A stretch of 64,000 nt of DNA from Ceriagrion tenellum (GCA_963169105.1 OY720632.1:1674001-1738000), one strand, 5' to 3'; positions 39,001 through 50,501 are shown, counted from the stretch's first letter. Translations and numbers: made by a program. The notes: generated by a model from the sequence alone, not told the origin.

Positions 39001-41290
39001 ATACTCGTATTTTTTTCTCATTTCAATGATTGATTTTCGAACGTGATATCACTTTTATTGTTTGGTAGACAATTGGAACTTCCCTTCAGATTTATTTTCT
39101 CACAACTTTCTGTATTTGAAATGGGAGAATTTGGATTATATCCAATGCTTGAAATTTCAATCTATTGTATATTGCCTTCCAAAACAAGTTTTTGCAGACG
39201 TATATATGAGCGTTATTAGTATTTGCACTGGATAAATAATATATAAAACAAGTTTGGAAGTGTGTTTAAAATTGATTTGCTTGACCATTTTTTGGATCAA
39301 ATACAGATATATAATCATATCCTTTTCACTCGTATAAACAATTTATAATAATAAATCGGTATCTCGGAAACTAGAAAAAAGCATCCAGTTACATCTTCTT
39401 GCTGATTTCATGTTGGAATATGTGATGTCAACGAGGAAATTAATAAATACTCGTATTTTTTTCTCATTTCAATGATTGATTTTCGAACGTGATATCACTT
39501 TTATTGTTTGGTAGACAATTGGAACTTCCCTTCAGATTTATTTTCTCACAACTTTCTGTATTTGAAATGGGAGAATTTGGATTATATCCAATGCTTGAAA
39601 TGTCTATCTATTTTATAATGCGTTCCAAAACAAGTTTTAGCAGACGTATATATGAGCGTTATTAGTATTTGAACTGGATAAATAATATATAAAACAAGTT
39701 TGGAAGTGTGTTTTAAATTGATTTGGTTGACCATTTTTTGGATCAAATACAGAATTATATTCATTTCCTTTTCACTCATATATATAATTTAAGATAATAA
39801 AACGGTATCTCGGAAACTAGAAAAAAGCATCCAGTTACATCTTCTTGCTGATTTCATGTTGGAATATGTGATGTCAACGAGGAAATTAATAAATACTCGT
39901 ATTTATTTCTCATTTCAATGATTGATATTCGAACGTGATATCACTTTTATTGTTTGTTAGAAAATACGAACTTCCCTTAGGATTTATTTCCTCACCACTT
40001 TCTGTAGTTGAAATGGGAGAATTTGGATTATATCCAATGCTACAAATGTCTTTCTATTTTATATTGCATTCTAAAACAAGTTTTTGCAGACGTATATATG
40101 ACGGTTATTAGTGTTTGCACTGGATAAATCCTATATGAAACAAGTTTGGATGTGTGTCTTGAAAATAAATTGATTTGATTGACCATTTTTTGGATCAAAT
40201 ACAGAATTAAATTCATTTCCTTTTCACTCATATAAATAATTTAAGGTAATAAAACAATCTCGGAAACTTGAAAAACGCCTCCAGTTACATCTGCTTGCTG
40301 ATTTCAGGTTGGAATATGTGATGTCAACGAGGAAATTAATAAATACTCTTATTTATTTCTCATTTCAATGATTGATTTTCGAACGTGATATCACTTTTAT
40401 TGTTTGGTAGACAATAGGAACTTCCCTTCAGATTTATTTTCTGACAACTTTCTGTAGTTGATATAGGAGAATTTGGATTATATCCAAAGCTGCAAATGTC
40501 TTTTTATTGTTATATTGCGTTCCAAATCAAGGTTTTGCATACGTATATATGAGGGTTATTAGTAATTGCACTGGATAAATCCTATATGAAACAAGTTTGG
40601 AAGTGTGTTTTAAATTGATTTGGTTGACCATTTTTTGGATCAAATACAGAATTATATTCATTTCCTTTTCACTCGTATAAATAATTTATGATAATAAATC
40701 GGTATCTCAGAAACTAGAAAAAAGCATGCAGTTACATGCTTCTTCTTGCTGATTTCATGTTGGAATATGTAAATTTAACGAGGAAATAAATAAATACTCG
40801 TATTTATTTCTCATTTCAATAATTGATTTTCGAACGTGATATCACTTTTATTGTTTGTAGACAATAGGAACTTCCCTTCAGATTTATTTTCTCACAACTT
40901 GCTGTAGTTGAAATAGGAGAATATGGATTATATCCAATGCTTGAAATGTCTTTCTATTTTATATTGCGTTCCAAAACAAAATTTTTTACAGAGGTATATA
41001 TGAGGGTTATTAGTATTTGCACTGGATAAATACTATATGAAACAAGTTTGGAAGTGTGTTTTAAATTGATTTGGTTGACCATTTTTTGGATCAAATACAG
41101 AATTATATTCATATCCTTTTCACTCATCTAAATAATTTAAGATAATAAAACGGTATCTCGGAAACTAGAAAAAAGCATGCAGTTACATCTTGCTGATTTC
41201 AGGTTGGAATATGTGATGTAAACGAGGAAATTAATAAATACTCGTATTTATTTCTCATTTCAATGATTGATTTTCGAACGTGATATCACT
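36088..41290. repeat. Satellite higher-order repeat, copy 4 (12 monomers)
   Basis: The landmark spacing to the next phase-matched position is 5168 bp, one monomer (445 bp) longer than copies 1 and 2. The extra monomer, at 39582, equals the one at 34417 in copy 3. Similarity to the HOR ends near 41290, in the same phase of the monomer at which it began near 22815. Confidence 0.83.
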
Positions 41291-42980
41291 TTAATTGTTT
41301 GATAGACAATAGGAACTTCCCTTCAGATTTATTTTCTCACAACTTTCTGTAGTTGATTAAGGAGAATTGGGATTATATCCAATGCTTGAAATGTCTTTCT
41401 ATTTTATATTACGTTCCAAAACAAGTTTTTGCAGAGGTATGTATGAGGGTTATTAGTATTTGCACTGGATAAATACTATATGAAACAAGTTTGGAAGTGT
41501 GTTTTAAATTGATTTGGTTGACCATTTTTTGGATCAAATACAGAATTATATTCTTATCGTTTTCACTCGTATAAATAAATTATATTAATTTTCGTACAAC
41601 TTTCTTTAGTTGAAATGGGAGAATTTTGATTATATCCAATGCTTGAAATGTCTTTCTATTATATATTGCGTTCCAATACAAGTTTTTGCAGACGTATATA
41701 TGAGGGTTATTAGTATTTTCACTGGATAAATCCTATATGAAACAAGTTTGGAAGTGTGTTTTAAATTGATTTGGTTGATTATTTTTTGGATCAAATACAG
41801 AAACATATTCTTATCCTTTTCACTCGTATAAACAATTTATGATAATAAATCGGTATGTCGGAAACTAGAAAAAAGCATGCAGTTACATCTTCTTGCTGAT
41901 TTCATGTTGGAATATGTGATGTCAACGAGGAAATTAATAAATACTCGTATTTATTTCGCATTTCAATGATTGATTTTCGAACGTGATATCACTTTTATTG
42001 TTTGGTAGACAATAGGAACTTCCCTTCAGATTTATTTTCTCACAACTTTCTGTAGTTGATATAGGAGAATTTGGATTATATCCAATGCTTGAAATGTCTT
42101 TCTATTGTTTAATTGCGTTCCAAATCAAGGTCTTGCATACGTATATATGAGGGTTATTAGTATTTGCACTGGATAAATCCTATATGAAACAAGTTTGGAA
42201 GTGTGTTTTAAAAACATTTGGTTGACCATTTTTTGGATCAAATACAGAATTATATTCATATCCTTTTCACTCGTATAAATAATTTATGATAATAAATCGG
42301 TGTCTCGGAAACTAGAAAAAAGCATGCAGTTACATCTTCTTGCTGATTTCAGGTTGGAATATGTAAATTCAACGAGGTAATAAATAAATACTCGTATTAA
42401 TTTCTCATTTCAATGATTGATTTTCGAACGTGATATCACTTTTATTGTTTGGTAGACAATAGGAAATTCCCTTCAGATTTATTTCCTCACAACTTTCTGT
42501 AGTTGAAATAGGAGAATATGGATTATATCCAATGCTTGAAATGTCTTTCTATTTTATATTGCATTCCAAAACAAGTTTTTGCAGACGTATATATGAGCTT
42601 TATTAGTATTTGCACTGGATAAATAATATATGAAACAAGTTTGGAAGTGTGTTTTAAATTGATTTGGTTGACCATTTTTTGGATCAAATACAGAATTATA
42701 TTCATTTCCTTTTCACTCATATAAATAATTTAAGATAATAAAACGGTATCTCGGAAACTAGAAAAAAGCATGCAGTTACATCTTACTGATTTCAGGTTGG
42801 AATATGTGATGTCAACGAGGTAATTAATAAATACTCGTATTTATTTATCACGTCAATGATTGATTTTCGAACGTGATATCACATTTATTGTTTGGTAGAC
42901 AATAGGAACTTCCCTTCAGATTTATTTCCTCACAACTTTCTGTAGTTGAAATGGGAGAATTTGGATTATACCCATAGCTT
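41290..42980. repeat. Satellite outside the higher-order repeat, next to the Jockey insertion
   Basis: About four monomers with private variants (TTGATAGACAAT, GTTGATTAAGG, ATCGGTATGTCGG) not found in the HOR, plus a shortened monomer near 41580. The array is broken at about 42980 inside the ATCCAATGCTT part of a monomer by the Jockey-like element. Confidence 0.8.
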
Positions 42981-43345
42981 CAAAGTCAAAGTCAAAATAC
43001 GTTTATTCCACACCAAAACAAATACAAGTATAACAAAAAACAAAAACAATGGTGTGGACCCCGTTCTAGGCTGTCGCCTCTTCAGGGAAGTCACTGGAAT
43101 ACTTTTACAGGTGCGGGAAGATATTGGCCCGGCATTCGCCCTAGGACGGTGGGAAACCCGCTAAAACCATCGCCAGGCCACAAACTTAACAATGTAAAAC
43201 AAAACAACACAAAGAAATAACAAATCGTAGATATTAGATGTCTCTGGTAAGAAAATAGATAAATAATGTCACCGATGGTAACAACATGAATAAACTATGA
43301 ATTGTTCAACACGAGATATATGTCTCTGGTAATAATAACTGGTCA
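42981..43345 (-). other. 3' UTR and tail of the Jockey-like element
   Basis: Between the ORF2 stop and the satellite. The minus strand has AATAAA at 43007-43002, followed by CGTATTTTGACTTTGACTT, a tandem TTGACTT-type tail of the kind used for 3'-end priming by several non-LTR families. The rest is non-coding. Confidence 0.8.
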
Positions 43346-44812
43346 CTAGGAATCACTGGGGATGTGGGGGAGTTTAATAAATAAATAAATAGGGGCATCA
43401 CTGGGGAGGTGGGGGGGAGTCACTTGGGGCGGGGGTTGCTGGGGTGGCCATTGTGGGGGACGACGATTCTTCCCTCTTTCTCTTCTTTCTTCTTCTTTTC
43501 TTGGGGCGTGGAGAAAACCTGGTGTGATGGTAAGCTGCGCTGGCGCGGGAACCGTGTGTCTGATTGTATGAGGCGGCAGCGTGACCTCCGGGTGACATAG
43601 ATGAAGGTGGTCTGAGGTGAATCTTGGAGTGGAATACAACTTTTTCTTGGGCTTTCTGGGCTGTGGACCACCTGCTGTTCCAATGATGGAATCCAGAAGC
43701 GTCCTGTTGTTCTCCGCTATCCTCCTTGTCCCGTCGTAGCGTAGGCGGCACAGCCTGTGAAGCAGAGGTTCATTATTAGTTAGGTCATATACGGTGCGGG
43801 AACGGGTCAATGGGTGCAGGTCGTAGGTCTGCCTGAGGATCCTTCGCTCAAGGGTGGCGTACGACTTTAAAGTCTGTCGTAGCGGGAGGATGGCCAGCGC
43901 GGCGTACTCCATGACTGGCCGTATGAACGACCTGTATAGGAGCAGGCCGCACCTCGCCGAGACTCCCCGCCCCCCTGCGCGGGCCGCCCTGATCAGGTTA
44001 CTTCGCCTACTACACCTTGCGACCACGTTCCTCACGTGCTTCCTGAAAGTAAAATGTCTATCGATTAGTGCCCCTAGATAAGTCGCCGTATCTGTGTCCT
44101 AAATCCATTGGTCCCATAGTCGTAGCCTGCAACCATCGTGTTTACTTCCTAGAGGTTTGGCGATGAGCAGTTGCGACTTGCTTGCGTTGGGTCGCATCCT
44201 CCATGTGGTGAACCATTTCTCCAATCTCTTTGCCATCTTCTGTAGATTATTTGTGGCAGTCCGGGCGGAATTCCCTGCGCACCATATCGCGGTATCGTCT
44301 GCATATTGGCATAGAGTGACCGCGCCTCTTGCCCTGCCATCAGTCGGCATATCATGGCAGTACAGGGTGAACAGCAGGGGGGATAGTACGGTGCCCTGGG
44401 GGACACCTGCTTGGAGGGGGAAGAGCGCAGAGTGGTTTGAGGCCACTCTTACCCTTGCGTTTCTGTCCCTGATGAAGCAGTTTATGATGCGCAGCAGGTT
44501 TGCACCCACCCCTGGGAGTTTTGCCATTTTACACATAAGCCTATCATGCCATACACTGTCGAAGGCTCGTTCGATATCCAGGAACAGTGCTGCGGCATAT
44601 CTGTTTCTGTTTATGGCTTCCGTGGCGGTGCTTGTTAGGAGTGCCAGAGGGTCGGTGGTGCATCTACGCGGTCGAAAGCCATATTGGTGTTGGGGCAGGA
44701 CACCATTGGCCTCGAACACGATGCTCATCCGTCTTGTTAGGATTCTTTCGAACCACTTGCCGATGGTGCTAGTGAGGCTGATGGGCCGGTAGTTCTCCGC
44801 TTTCTTCTTGTC
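43346..44812 (-). pseudogene. Jockey-like ORF2, reverse transcriptase and C-terminal part (after the insertion)
   Basis: Continues the frame broken at 50577. Starting in the duplicated target sequence (44812-44801), it reads KKKAENYRPISLTSTIGKWF and then RT motifs LFLDIERAFDSVWH, AGVPQGTVLSPLLF and YADDTAIW. A TAG at 44099-44101 interrupts the frame, but the same frame continues on the other side (DTDTATYLGALIDRHFTF, then RHFTFRKHVRNVVARC) to a stop at 43346. The C-terminus is basic and Pro-rich. So this half carries one nonsense codon and no frameshift that I can see. The activity would be target-primed reverse transcription of the element RNA; this copy cannot make it. Confidence 0.85.
44801..44812. 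repeat. Target-site duplication of element 2, left copy
   Basis: TTTCTTCTTGTC, repeated exactly at 50577-50588. It lies in the lysine codons of the Jockey-like RT, so the host reading frame is recovered when one copy and the insert are ignored. Confidence 0.9.
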
Positions 44813-45024
44813 ATCATCATTGGCAACACCCGAGTCGACTACGTAGTAGTAGTATTTGGGTGAATAGGGTGCTTCGACGACTGAGGTCATTCGCACCACG
44901 TCAGCCTAACATCACCAAGTCGTGTTTTTTAAATAAAAAATTAAATATATAAATAAATAAATAGATAAAAGCGACGCAGCTCTCATTAAAATGGGAGTGA
45001 GATAAAACACCACATAATGGTTGG
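44813..45024 (-). other. Element 2 3' UTR and tail
   Basis: On the minus strand it is AT-rich after the ORF2 stop, then has a GGTGC...GCACC inverted repeat (44893-44897 with 44868-44872), a TACTAC repeat and a final GATGATGAT. The block from the stem to the tail resembles the 3' end of element 3 at 56817-56880. Open sequence here runs into the Jockey RT frame by chance. Confidence 0.75.
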
Positions 45025-48000
45025 TCACAAACAGTTAAAAAGCCCAGACTCCTTTAAAAATAACATTATCCGACTGACACAATCAGGATCGTCTCCTAGG
45101 ACGTGTCCTAGGTCTCCCCTGATGTTCAGCCGGATGCGCAGAGCACGGTATCTATCACACACCGTCAGAAGGTGTCTCACAGTTAAGGGAGAGTCGCAAT
45201 CCTCACAGTAGGGAGGGATCTTCTCTTCGGTGAAGAGGTAAGAGTGAGTGAGGGCACAGTGCCCTATCCTCAACCGTGTGATTGCGACCTCTTCCCTGCG
45301 AGTCCTCCCGACTGATGTGGGCCACACTGATACTACCGGCTTTATGGTGCGCAACTTATTCTCTGTCAGGGAATGCCAGGTTTCCTTCCACAGTCCAAAG
45401 GCTACGTTTCTCAGCGTAGCCTTTAAGTCTTGGTACGGTACCAACACTGACGAAATGTGTTCGTCTTGGAGAGCCTTCTTCGCTGCCGAGTCGGCCATCT
45501 CGTTACCGGCTATTCCCACGTGTCCAGGTACCCACAGAAAACGGATAACGATTCCCTTCATAGAAAGGGATAAAAGATGATTATGAATCTCCTGGACAAG
45601 TGGGTGCATCGGGGAATAACCGGAAATGGCCTGCAGCGCACTCATAGAGTCACTACAGACCATGTATGCGCCACAATTGCCCCTAATACCACCAAGAGCC
45701 ATCTTTATGGCGAAAAGCTTCGCCGTGTAGATGCTGCACAGCGGGCTTAGCTTCACCCCGATGACTCCATGGTGGGACGAGACCACCGCGCATGCACATG
45801 CCGACTCGGATTTCGAACCATCCGTAAACACGGGAGTGAAATCGGAGTGGCGGCACAGCTCTTCCCTAAAAAGTTGTTGGTACTCCATAGGCGTCGTGGA
45901 ACCTTTCTGGCCAGTTCGTAGGGTAAAACTACACTTCGGAAAGGGCACTCGCCATGGTGGGTGACCGGAATATCCATGGCCGTACACTTCTGGAAGTCTC
46001 ACATCTGTTCCTTCCATAAAATTTTTAAAACGGACGCTCAGGGGTCTGGTGGCCCTTGTCCGCCTGTTATAAATGTTTAAAAACCTGGGATTAAAAATTA
46101 CGTTGAAACATGGGTGAGTCCTCATGGATAAAACTTTTGCCACGTAGTTAGCCATTAGGATGTTCCTCCGGGTATCCAGCGGGGGCTCTCCGGCATCCGA
46201 GTATACGCTTAAGACGGAAGACGTCCTGAACGCTCCGGTCGCCAAACGTAGCCCCGCGTTGTGAACCGTTGCCAGCGGTTTCAGGTAGCTTTTGCGGCCC
46301 GAGGAGTAGACGAAACATCCATAGTCCAACTTGGAACGCACCATTGCCCTGTAAAATGAAAGCATGGTGGTCCTGTCGGCGCCCCATGTAGTGTGCGATA
46401 AAACACGTAAAATATTTAAAACGTTAAAACATTTTTCTTTAAGAATCCGGATGTGTTCCTTCCAATTAAGCTTGGAATCGAACACCATCCCGAGAAAACG
46501 AACCGAATCAGCGTATGGTAAAACCCTTCCACCGAGACGCAACTCTGGTGGTATGTGGTTGCCCCTGCGACGATGAAAATGTACGCATTTTGTCTTTTCC
46601 GCTGAGAAGCGGAAGCCGTTCTTTTGGGACCAGCCGTCCAGTTTATTAAGACAGAGTTGTATCTGTCTGGACGCGGTAACTAGTTTGGATGACCGGCAGA
46701 GAATAGCCAGGTCATCCACAAACAGTGAGCCCATGACAGGTCACGTGATGCAGTCGATAGCGTCATTGATCGCAATAGCGAACAATGTAACACTAAGGAC
46801 TGATCCTTGAGGCACTCCATTTTCCTGCGTATAGGGTTCGGAAAGGTGTTTACCTACTCTGATTCTAAAAACTCGGTCCGATAAAAAATTTTTAATAAAA
46901 ATGGGAAGATTTCCCCTAAAACCCCAGCCATGCAACGTGTTTAAAATCTTCTGACGCCAAACCCTGTCATACGCCTTCTCCAGGTCAAAGAAGACCGCGA
47001 TGACGTGCTGGCGCATCAGAAAGGCCTCCTGGATGAAATTGTCGCTCCGAACGAGGTGATCAATGGTTGATCGACCTCACCGGAAACCACACTGGATATT
47101 CGACAAAAGGTTCCGCCGCTCCAACCACCAAACGAGCCGACGGTTTACCATCCTTTCCATTACCTTGCACAGACAGCTGGTAAGGGAGATGGGCCTGTAG
47201 TTACTCGGGTCCGCTCTGTCCTTTCCCTGTTTAGGGATCGGAACCACCACAGATTCCCTCCAGGAAGATGGGAAGCTACCCTCGAACCATAACTGGTTGA
47301 GGGTGCTCAGGATCTCAATCAACGCTTCCCCCGAAAGATTTCGAAGGAAGGCGTTGTGGATTCCGTCCAGTCCCGGAGAGGTGTCCTTGGAATCCGCGAT
47401 GGCTGACCGTAGTTCCCAAAGCGAGAACGGGTCGTTGTACTCCGCGATTACGGACGTCTCAGCAAAGCAAAGAGGAGTTCTCTGGAAGCGTTCCTTGATG
47501 GCCAAGAACGCTTCCGAGTAACTCCTGTCGCTGCTTATATTGACTAGTGATTCGCCAAAGGCCTCGGCTACATCGCGAGGGGAGCTCACGATTTGGCCAT
47601 TTATTCTCAAGCAAGAGACGCCGTACTCCCTGCGGGAGCCCGAGATGCATCTCACCTTATTCCACGCCTGTGCAGGTGGTGTCCTGTGGTTAATGCTATT
47701 GACGAATTCCATCCAGGAGGCCCTTTTCGCCTCCTCCACGACTCGTCGGGCTTTCGCTCGCAGTCGACGGAAGGACGAAAGGTTCGTTGCGGTTGGGTAC
47801 TTTTTAAAAATACGAAGGGCACGTTTTCGAAGACGAATTGCCTCGGCGCACTCCTTGTTCCACCAAGGAACCGCTGGCCGTGGGACGTTACCCGATGACC
47901 GTGGGACGCTGCAATTCGCTCCTTTGATCAGGCACCTTGTTAGCACCTCCACATTGTGTGTGGCATCACAATTATTATTGTGTTTAAAATTAAAAACGTC

Positions 48001-48687
48001 TCTAAAATTCTGCCAGTCCGCTTTACGGACAATCCAATTGCCCGGTCGGATAAAATCAGTGTTAAAACTTGGTTCAGAATTTATTAAAATAGGGAAGTGA
48101 TCACTGCCACAGAGATCTGTGTGCACGGTCAAATTAAACTTGTTAAAAAGACTGCTCGTTGCCATAGCTAAATCTATACAGGAGTATTCTCCACTAAAAA
48201 CATTAAAATCGAGGATGAAACTGGCTAAAATCCGTCCCCTCCTTGTGTTTTGGCCTCTTGAGCTTCCCCACAAGGGATCATGGGCATTAAAATCACCCAA
48301 TAATATAAATGGCCTAGGCAACTACTGGACAAGTCTCTCTAGGTTGTAACGAGTTACCGGTGCACCCTCCGGCATATAAACGTTGCATAACGTTATATTT
48401 TGCGGGGTAAACAAGGTTATGGCCACTGCCTGAAACGGGGTGTCAATCCGTACTCGAGAGGTGTAAAGGGCCTCCCGAACAGCAATCGCCACCCCGCCAA
48501 GGGCTCTATGACCAGTAAGGTCATCTAACCTTTCGACCTTGTATCCCATTAAAATTCCACTGTCCCTCGCCTTAAGATGCGTCTCCTGGAGACATATAAC
48601 AGAAGGGTTAAAATCTCGGATTAAAATGGCCAGCTCCTCCTTATGCCGATAAAAACCGTTGCAGTTCCACTGCAGTATAAAAGCCAT
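45025..48687 (-). pseudogene. Element 2 ORF2: endonuclease, reverse transcriptase, RNase H; three nonsense codons
   Basis: One frame of 1220 codons from ATG 48687 (MAFILQWNCNG) to a stop at 45025, with in-frame stops at 48322-48324 (TAG), 47077-47079 (TGA) and 46741-46743 (TGA). The first two replace Gln and Arg in element 3; no frameshift is seen. Domains: endonuclease, about residues 1-230 (LQETH, LLGDFNAHD, GSDHFPI); reverse transcriptase (NYRPISLTSCLCKVMER, VFFDLEKAYDRVW, NGVPQGSVLS, FVDDLAI at about 656); RNase H from about 950 (FTDGSK, SDSMSALQAI, WVPGHVGIAGNEMAD); C-terminal CX2CX7HX4C zinc motif (CEDCDSPLTVRHLLTVC). The RNase H glutamate is Lys here (YTAKLFAI, about residue 990), while element 3 has YTDGSK and FTAELYAI. 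Confidence 0.9.
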
Positions 48688-48910
48688 TGGAAATAAATAA
48701 AAAATAGAAAGAAATTAAACTAGGTTAAAATCGAGCGGTTAAAAATTGGGGAGGTCAGCGTCTTATGCGATTTTTCTTCCCCTTGCTACAAACTTGGAGG
48801 ATATCAGTGTCAGATAGACACTCATCCTCCTCCATTGGCTCTGGGGTGCTCTTTCGAGCCTTGCCAGATGGACCGGGGGATTGTGAGTTTCCACGCTTGG
48901 ATTGCGTGGC

Positions 48911-48923
48911 CCCGGCAGATGTT
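48911..48923. repeat. 13-bp target duplication of the 52-bp stub, left copy
   Basis: CCCGGCAGATGTT, repeated exactly at 48976-48988 on the other side of the stub. Confidence 0.9.
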
Positions 48924-48975
48924 GGTAGGTAGGTAGGTTTGGATTTATAGGGTGCGACGACAGCTATGGTCATTT
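48924..48975 (-). mobile_element. 52-bp 5'-truncated I-type retroelement stub
   Basis: The 52 bp are, by eye, identical to the last bases of element 3 (56819-56870): a CTACC-repeat tail plus part of the 3' stem region (GACCATAGCTGTCGTCGCAC). Exact 13-bp target duplications show that it arrived by retrotransposition and not by conversion. With the duplicated target it adds 65 bp, shifting the element 2 ORF1 frame into a stop. Confidence 0.9.
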
Positions 48976-48988
48976 CCCGGCAGATGTT
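48976..48988. repeat. 13-bp target duplication of the 52-bp stub, right copy
   Basis: Exact match to 48911-48923. Confidence 0.9.
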
Positions 48989-50043
48989 TTGGCCGGGTTC
49001 CGCTTAGGGGACCCCGGACCGGTGGTTTTTGTCTTAGGTTCCGGATTGGAAGCCTTAACCGGAGTGGCCGATTTCTCTTCTGCGGGTTTAGTTTCCTGGT
49101 TGGCATTTTCATCCGTCTGGGTCGAGATTGTGACCTTTGCGATTGGAGTGGCAGCGACATGAGCCCACGACCTGGAAAAAGTGGGGGCAACTTGTGCTCT
49201 ATACTTTTTACGAGCCTCGAGATACGGTATTTTATCCACCGTCTTAATCTCCATGATTTTGCGCTCTTCGATCATCTTTGGACAATCACGAGAGTACACG
49301 GGATGGGCACCCTCGCAATTGACGCAAAGCGGGTCACTTGTGCATTCCACACCGTCATGCTTATCCAGGCTGCAGCGGGGGCAGGTGGCCTTGCCCTGGC
49401 ATCGTGTGGCCATGTGGCCGAATTGCTAGCACTGGTAGCATCTCATAGGTGCCGGTATGAATGGCCCCACTGGGACCGACTCATAACCGACGAACACTTT
49501 GTCGGGGAGGACGTCACGCGCGAACGTAAGGATGACAGATGTCGTGTTGACCCTTTCCCCATTGCGCTTAGTAGTGAGTCGACGAGCATCGCAAACCCCC
49601 TGTGGGGCCATCTCCCGCTTTATCTCGTCGATCTCAACAAAGTAAGTCGTAATGGCTAATCACTCCCCGACAGGTGTTCAAGGTACGGTGTACCTCGACC
49701 TTGACGGGAATGTCGTGCAGCTTTACGGTCTTCAGAAGTTTCTCACTTTGAGCCCTGTTTGCCGTTTCAATGAGCAGTGTGCCATCGCGAAGCTTTTTTG
49801 CCGATTTGAGATCCCCAGGAACCAAACCCGACAGAACTTTACGAATAAGAAAGGGGGAAACCTTTTTCAGGCTCTCCCCTTCCTTCTGGCACCTCATCAC
49901 TAGATAGCGCCATGAACATTTTCTCCCCCGTCCGAATCCGGACGGGATCTTTTTTGGGGTGGAGGTTTGTTGTCCGCCATGCCCTAGATAACATTCGTCC
50001 CCCGAGCTCCCCGCCCACCATGGAGCCACACACATTTGGGACG

Positions 50044-50064
50044 CCACACCGCGAGCCGGTGTGG
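50044..50064 (-). other. Conserved 8-bp-stem hairpin, element 2
   Basis: CCACACCG/CGGTGTGG with loop CGAGC. Stem identical to element 1, loop changed. Confidence 0.75.
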
Positions 50065-50501
50065 TCGCCAGGGCTACCCGAGGGGATATAGCACCCTGTA
50101 GGTGGTCGTCTGTTTCGGGTTGGGTCTTCGATATAACGGGCCCACCAACCCGTGAATCTCCGACCGCCCTACACAGACCCCCACCTCCCTAGCACTCGCC
50201 ACCGAACTTAACGGCAAGCCGATTGACCGGGGGTGGCTAGCCCCCGGCCTCCCGTTTACAGGGAATCCAGGGCCGAAGTGGGATATTGAACACCGGTCCA
50301 TACCGGGTATCCGACACCCGGCTGGGTTCCAGAGAACTCACCCACCAGGATCAACTTCTCCCCCTTACGGGTCTCCGCACACGGCAAACATGCGGGTGGA
50401 TCGCAGGCCAGGTTGGAATGGCCGCACACGGACAGTAGACCCACAAGACTGTCCTGACGCATCCCTTTGCTGCCTGGGGTTTTTTTTCGGGGTTTACCTC
50501 C

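Larger units (their letters stand above)
2365..42980. repeat. AT-rich tandem satellite array, monomer about 440-446 bp
   Basis: About 40.6 kb of head-to-tail monomers, roughly 90. Successive landmark spacings are 439, 445, 446, 442 and 446 bp between 7964 and 10182. Each monomer includes ATCTCGGAAACTAG, a TACTCGTATTTATTTC dyad half, GAACGTGATATCAC, GGAACTTCCCTTCAGATTT, GGTTATTAGTATTTGCACTGG and TTGACCATTTTTTGGATC. Several shortened monomers of about 230-260 bp are mixed in. The minus strand of many monomers holds a 60-65-codon open frame, which I take as a by-product of repetition. No host gene is visible in this stretch. Confidence 0.97.
48755..49980 (-). pseudogene. Element 2 ORF1, gag-like, broken at four places
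   Basis: The start is ATG at 49980 (MADNKPPPQKRSRPDSDGGE), aligned with elements 1 and 3. Breaks: a frameshift near 49915-49930; a 2-bp loss near 49637, before VEIDEIKREMAPQG; a TAG at 49426-49428 inside the first zinc knuckle (CYQC-stop-QFGHMATRC); and a 52-bp retroelement stub plus target duplication at 48911-48988. Otherwise the layout matches element 1: KVSPFLIRK and LRDGTLLIET region, then zinc knuckles CPRCSLDKHDGVEC and CVNCEGAHPVYSRDC, then a Ser/Pro/Lys tail ending KGKKNRIRR at 48755. Confidence 0.88.

Noticed and set aside
2995..42720. Dozens of short open frames of 60-83 codons on both strands of the satellite as genes
   Set aside because: They recur only because the monomer recurs. 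Frames on both strands overlap, many monomers break them, there is no domain, and no codon-position bias is visible by eye.
2365..42980. CRISPR array or phage-like repeat system
   Set aside because: The repeats are contiguous, about 445 bp long and without unique spacers; the retroelements show a eukaryotic setting.
44099..44899. A single protein running from the 3' tail of element 2 into the Jockey reverse transcriptase
   Set aside because: The first part (TACTAC-repeat tail read as poly-Tyr) is non-coding tail that happens to be open; the exact target duplication at 44801-44812 marks the true boundary.
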